Shown piece by piece: positions 61,932-64,000 of a DNA stretch of 64,000 nt (positions within the stretch are counted from its first letter, which is position 1; each line of letters opens with the position of its first letter). The position numbers and the translations under genes are program-made. This DNA comes from Formosa sp030427735 (GTDB lineage: Bacteria > Bacteroidota > Bacteroidia > Flavobacteriales > Flavobacteriaceae): the NCBI RefSeq assembly GCF_051200825.1, contig NZ_CP195158.1, positions 1,116,001 through 1,180,000 on the forward strand. Direction: 5' to 3'. Under the pieces are notes generated by a model. The model ran no database searches. It had not been told where the DNA came from and saw nothing but the letters and a program-made list of their open reading frames with translations.

Positions 61932-62279
61932 ATGGGAACTATTAAAAACCATGTACAGTTAATTGGAAACATTGGACAGGATCCAATTATAACCACGCTA
62001 GAGAGCGGCAAGAAAGTAGCACGATTTTCTTTGGCTACCAATGAGCATTACAAAAATGCTAAGGGCGAAAAACAGACCGAAACCAGTTGGCACACCATTG
62101 TGGCCTGGGGGCGTACTGCGGATATTATTGAGAAATATACATCCAAAGGTAAAGAGGTTGGAGTTGTAGGGAAATTGAAATCCCGTAGCTATGAAACCAA
62201 GGACGGACAAACACAGTATGTGATAGAGGTCGTAGTAGATGATATTCTACTGATGGGAGCTAAGCCCGATAAGGACTAA
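61932..62279 (+). CDS. ssb: Single-stranded DNA-binding protein (element-encoded)
   Basis: A 115-residue OB-fold SSB: NHVQLIGNIGQDPIITTLES, VARFSLATNEHY, ETSWHTIVAWGRTADIIEKY, GKEVGVVGKLKSRSYETKDG. It is short and lacks the acidic DDDIPF-type tail that recruits partners, as seen in many plasmid and ICE copies. It protects transferred single strands and supports element replication. A terminator follows 15 nt after the stop. Confidence 0.92.
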   Translation: MGTIKNHVQLIGNIGQDPIITTLESGKKVARFSLATNEHYKNAKGEKQTETSWHTIVAWGRTADIIEKYTSKGKEVGVVGKLKSRSYETKDGQTQYVIEVVVDDILLMGAKPDKD

Positions 62280-62293
62280 TCCCCAAGTATTTC

Positions 62294-62323
62294 AAGAGGG
62301 AGCAAACCCTAAACTCCCTCTTT
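62294..62323 (+). terminator. Rho-independent terminator after ssb
   Basis: AAGAGGGAG / CTCCCTCTT with an 11-base loop, followed by TATT. The position directly after ssb and before the next gene is typical. Confidence 0.75.
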
Positions 62324-62349
62324 ATTAATTCACCTTAATTCTTTTAACA

Positions 62350-62730
62350 ATGAATTCTAATAGTAACACTTTGGAAACCGCCCTACAACAGTTTATTGGG
62401 TCGTCGGTATTTTATCGTATCCCTTTAATTAATCTTAAAATTACTGAGGGTATTGCCTATTTGGCTGAACATGGCCACTGTCATTGGTTTGTTAACGACG
62501 CCTTAATTATGTGTAAAGGGCTTCAACACAAATGCCCCTTTATAGTAATAGATTTTAAACGCCTGACCCAACAGGAACAACAGGGTCGAGGTTATGAGGC
62601 TCAAGTAAACTATAGTGATGGCAATGCAAATGTATTGGAAACGCAACCCTATAAAATCACGGACTTTCCCATGGACTCGTTGCGTATGTATTTTGTAAAT
62701 GAAATGCTGATGTTACCTCGGGAATATTAA
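62350..62730 (+). CDS. DUF6876-family element protein
   Basis: A 126-residue protein with the DUF6876 pattern: ETALQQFIGSSVFYRIPL, LKITEGIAYLAEHGHCHWFV near the start and ITDFPMDSLRMYFVNEMLML at the end. This small alpha/beta family is seen mainly in Bacteroidota mobile elements and has no known activity. It has its own terminator downstream (62754-62788). Confidence 0.75.
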   Translation: MNSNSNTLETALQQFIGSSVFYRIPLINLKITEGIAYLAEHGHCHWFVNDALIMCKGLQHKCPFIVIDFKRLTQQEQQGRGYEAQVNYSDGNANVLETQPYKITDFPMDSLRMYFVNEMLMLPREY

Positions 62731-62753
62731 ACCGGGGAGCGATTAATAGCGAT

Positions 62754-62788
62754 AAAGGAGTTTTTTAAACCACTAAAAAGCTCCTTTT
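62754..62788 (+). terminator. Rho-independent terminator
   Basis: AAAGGAG / CTCCTTT with a flanking T-run/A-run (TTTTT / AAAAA) inside gives an extended stem, ending in TTTTATTTT. Confidence 0.7.
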
Positions 62789-62922
62789 ATTTTGCGCAAT
62801 TTGCAAAGAAATATGCCTTTGGATCGCTAATATTTTAAAGCGTTTGTTTCGTACTCTTAAAATGTTAAGGAATAGTGATTCCGAAGCAGACCTGTACTAT
62901 CTTAAGATACGGCTGGTCGGAA

Positions 62923-62948
62923 TTTTGTCCCGCTCGCGCGGGACGAAA
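62923..62948. other. Strong GC hairpin before mobilization genes (oriT candidate)
   Basis: TTTTGTCCCGC-TCGC-GCGGGACGAAA is an 11-bp stem with a 4-base loop, in a gap of 395 bp that holds no gene. Mobilizable elements keep their nicking site close to the mobilization genes, which begin at 63126. It could also be a terminator remnant. Confidence 0.4.
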
Positions 62949-63125
62949 TGGAGGAGCAAGAGGGTAACCCGCAACGGCGTGGTTACAGTGATTTTAAATA
63001 ATGCAACACACTGATTGTTAGTAAGTTACGATTGTGTGTGGAGTTTTGAACTGAAATCAGCTCCTTGTTTTTTACTAAAAAACGTTTCCAGCCCAATAAA
63101 ATCAAAGGATTTTTTACTAAAAAAG

Positions 63126-63518
63126 ATGGATAAAGGTTTTGAAAAAGAGGGATTTGTAACCCTGAAAATAAAACAGTCTGTAGCCAAGCAATTTAAGTCT
63201 TACAGCAAACGTTTAGGGAAATCTCACTCGATCTCCTTATTGTTGATGCTGGAATTCTTCGACCGAAGCGGCCTGTCCCCAGAAGAACAGCTTGGGCCAA
63301 ATATGCAAACTTTAGAACTTGCGATTAAACGCAGGCTTAATGCCATGATTGCCATTATCAAGGATATTGAGAAGCATCAGACCAAACCCACAGCGGCCAT
63401 GTTACAAGCGCTTTTTGAATCGGCAGCAACAAACCCTCAATCCCCAATGCGGGTAGAACGTAAAGAAAATACGTCAGCACCTAAATTTCAAGAACGCATA
63501 ATTAACGAAAGGGAATAG
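63126..63518 (+). CDS. bfmA: BfmA/BtgA-family mobilization accessory protein
   Basis: 130 residues from the Met at 63126. Upstream in-frame sequence to a TTG at 63015 (SFELKSAPCFLLKNV) has no family likeness and is rejected. The pattern is EKEGFVTLKIKQSVAKQFKS, the ribbon-helix-helix start of BfmA/BtgA proteins, then a basic helical C-terminus. These bind the transfer origin and help the relaxase nick. The relaxase gene follows after 4 nt, so they form one operon. Confidence 0.8.
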   Translation: MDKGFEKEGFVTLKIKQSVAKQFKSYSKRLGKSHSISLLLMLEFFDRSGLSPEEQLGPNMQTLELAIKRRLNAMIAIIKDIEKHQTKPTAAMLQALFESAATNPQSPMRVERKENTSAPKFQERIINERE

Positions 63519-63522
63519 CATC

Positions 63523-64000
63523 ATGTACATTACCATTAGTCCTCAAAAAATAGGCGGCCAGTATGCCAAAAGTGTAGCAGATTTTGTGAACTACCTGGAG
63601 AAGGAAAATAAAGAGGTTGCTCCAGAAGAGGAGGCACATTTCTTTAACCATCAGGGCGAGGAAATCACAGCTCGGGACGTGGTTAAGGCCATTGATGGAA
63701 ATACAGCCAAACTGAAAACCAAAGAACCTAAATTTTATAGCATTACCGTCAATCCCAGTCAACGTGAACTCCGGGCCTTGGAGCGAGGGGACATGGATCT
63801 GAAACAATACACGAAAGGGCTCATGGAGGAATATGTCAAGTGTTTCAATCGCGAGATCGATAATAGACCACCACAAATTCAGGACATCCTCTATTTTGCC
63901 AAGATCGAACAACACAGACGTTTTAAACCGACCGACAAGGAGGTGCGGGAGAATCAAGTATATGCCTCGAAAATTTTGGAATGTAAAAATGAAATCCGAA
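63523..64000 (+). CDS. Relaxase / mobilization protein, DUF5712-type (3' end missing)
   Basis: ATG at 63523 opens a frame that stays open for 159 codons to the window edge. It begins MYITISPQKIGGQYAKSVAD and continues with FYSITVNPSQRELRALERGD and IQDILYFAKIEQHRR, where the Asn/His/Gln-rich strands resemble Bacteroidota BfmB/BtgB-like mobilization relaxases (DUF5712). It would nick the origin of transfer and lead the strand into a recipient. The C-terminal half, which should hold the rest of the catalytic His motif, lies outside the window. The antisense frame at 63502-63957 is a shadow. Confidence 0.78.
   Translation, partial: MYITISPQKIGGQYAKSVADFVNYLEKENKEVAPEEEAHFFNHQGEEITARDVVKAIDGNTAKLKTKEPKFYSITVNPSQRELRALERGDMDLKQYTKGLMEEYVKCFNREIDNRPPQIQDILYFAKIEQHRRFKPTDKEVRENQVYASKILECKNEIR

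Noticed and set aside
63502..63957. 151-codon minus-strand frame
   Set aside because: Antisense to the plus-strand relaxase, which starts right after bfmA and reads as a real family member to the window edge.

Overview
The window looks like chromosome of a marine or plant-polysaccharide-degrading member of the Flavobacteriaceae (Bacteroidota). The signs are AT-rich DNA, many Bacteroidota-type lipoprotein signal peptides, a type IX secretion (T9SS) C-terminal sorting domain, near absence of Shine-Dalgarno sequences, a Bacteroidota -7 promoter box (TAAATTTG), and BfmA-type mobilization genes. The genus cannot be fixed from sequence reading alone.

Region 1 (1-36.2 kb, all + strand) is the distal part of a large pectin utilization locus. 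It encodes a partial PL1 pectate lyase, a beta-helix/DUF6298 protein, GH140 (apiosidase family), GH28, a GH43-like enzyme, a BNR/sialidase-fold protein, two GH78 rhamnosidase-family enzymes, an acetyl-esterase-like hydrolase, GH95, an MGH1-like (alpha/alpha)6 hydrolase, a sialidase-fold/sugar-isomerase fusion, a GH67/GH20-like protein, two GH2 enzymes, then a Zn-dehydrogenase (LgoD-like), an amidohydrolase lactonase, an SDR dehydrogenase and a FucP-type symporter. GH140+GH95+GH78+GH2+GH28+PL1 is the kind of set used against rhamnogalacturonan II. The last four genes could import and oxidise the L-galactose or L-fucose released by GH95. No SusC/SusD pair or PUL regulator lies in the window, so the locus begins upstream. 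Several gaps hold palindromic GTCATnCTGAA-type repeats.

Region 2 (36.2-43.6 kb) is accessory DNA. It contains a decayed lipoprotein gene (three lesions), a small membrane protein, then a T9SS-secreted propeller protein and a TPR-transmembrane-HTH regulator. These last two genes are flanked by 25-bp imperfect direct repeats. A dead hipBA toxin-antitoxin locus on the minus strand follows, with its operators still visible.

Region 3 (43.6-56.9 kb) is a defence island built on a type I restriction-modification system: hsdM-hsdS, then a PHP-phosphoesterase/SMC-like ATPase with a small acidic partner, a Schlafen/AlbA-type regulator, a truncated second hsdR start, an abiEi-abiEii toxin-antitoxin pair, hsdR, and an XRE regulator. 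The PHP-SMC plus acidic-protein pair is the best candidate for a little-described defence module. The duplicated abiEii/hsdR junction records how the abiE cassette was exchanged.

Region 4 (56.9-59.6 kb) is a divergent rtcB RNA ligase / WYL-regulator pair sharing a perfect 12-bp inverted repeat. Region 5 (59.6-64 kb) is the edge of an integrative/mobilizable element: small conserved element proteins, a DUF932 protein, a structured non-coding block, SSB, DUF6876, BfmA and a relaxase that runs off the right edge.
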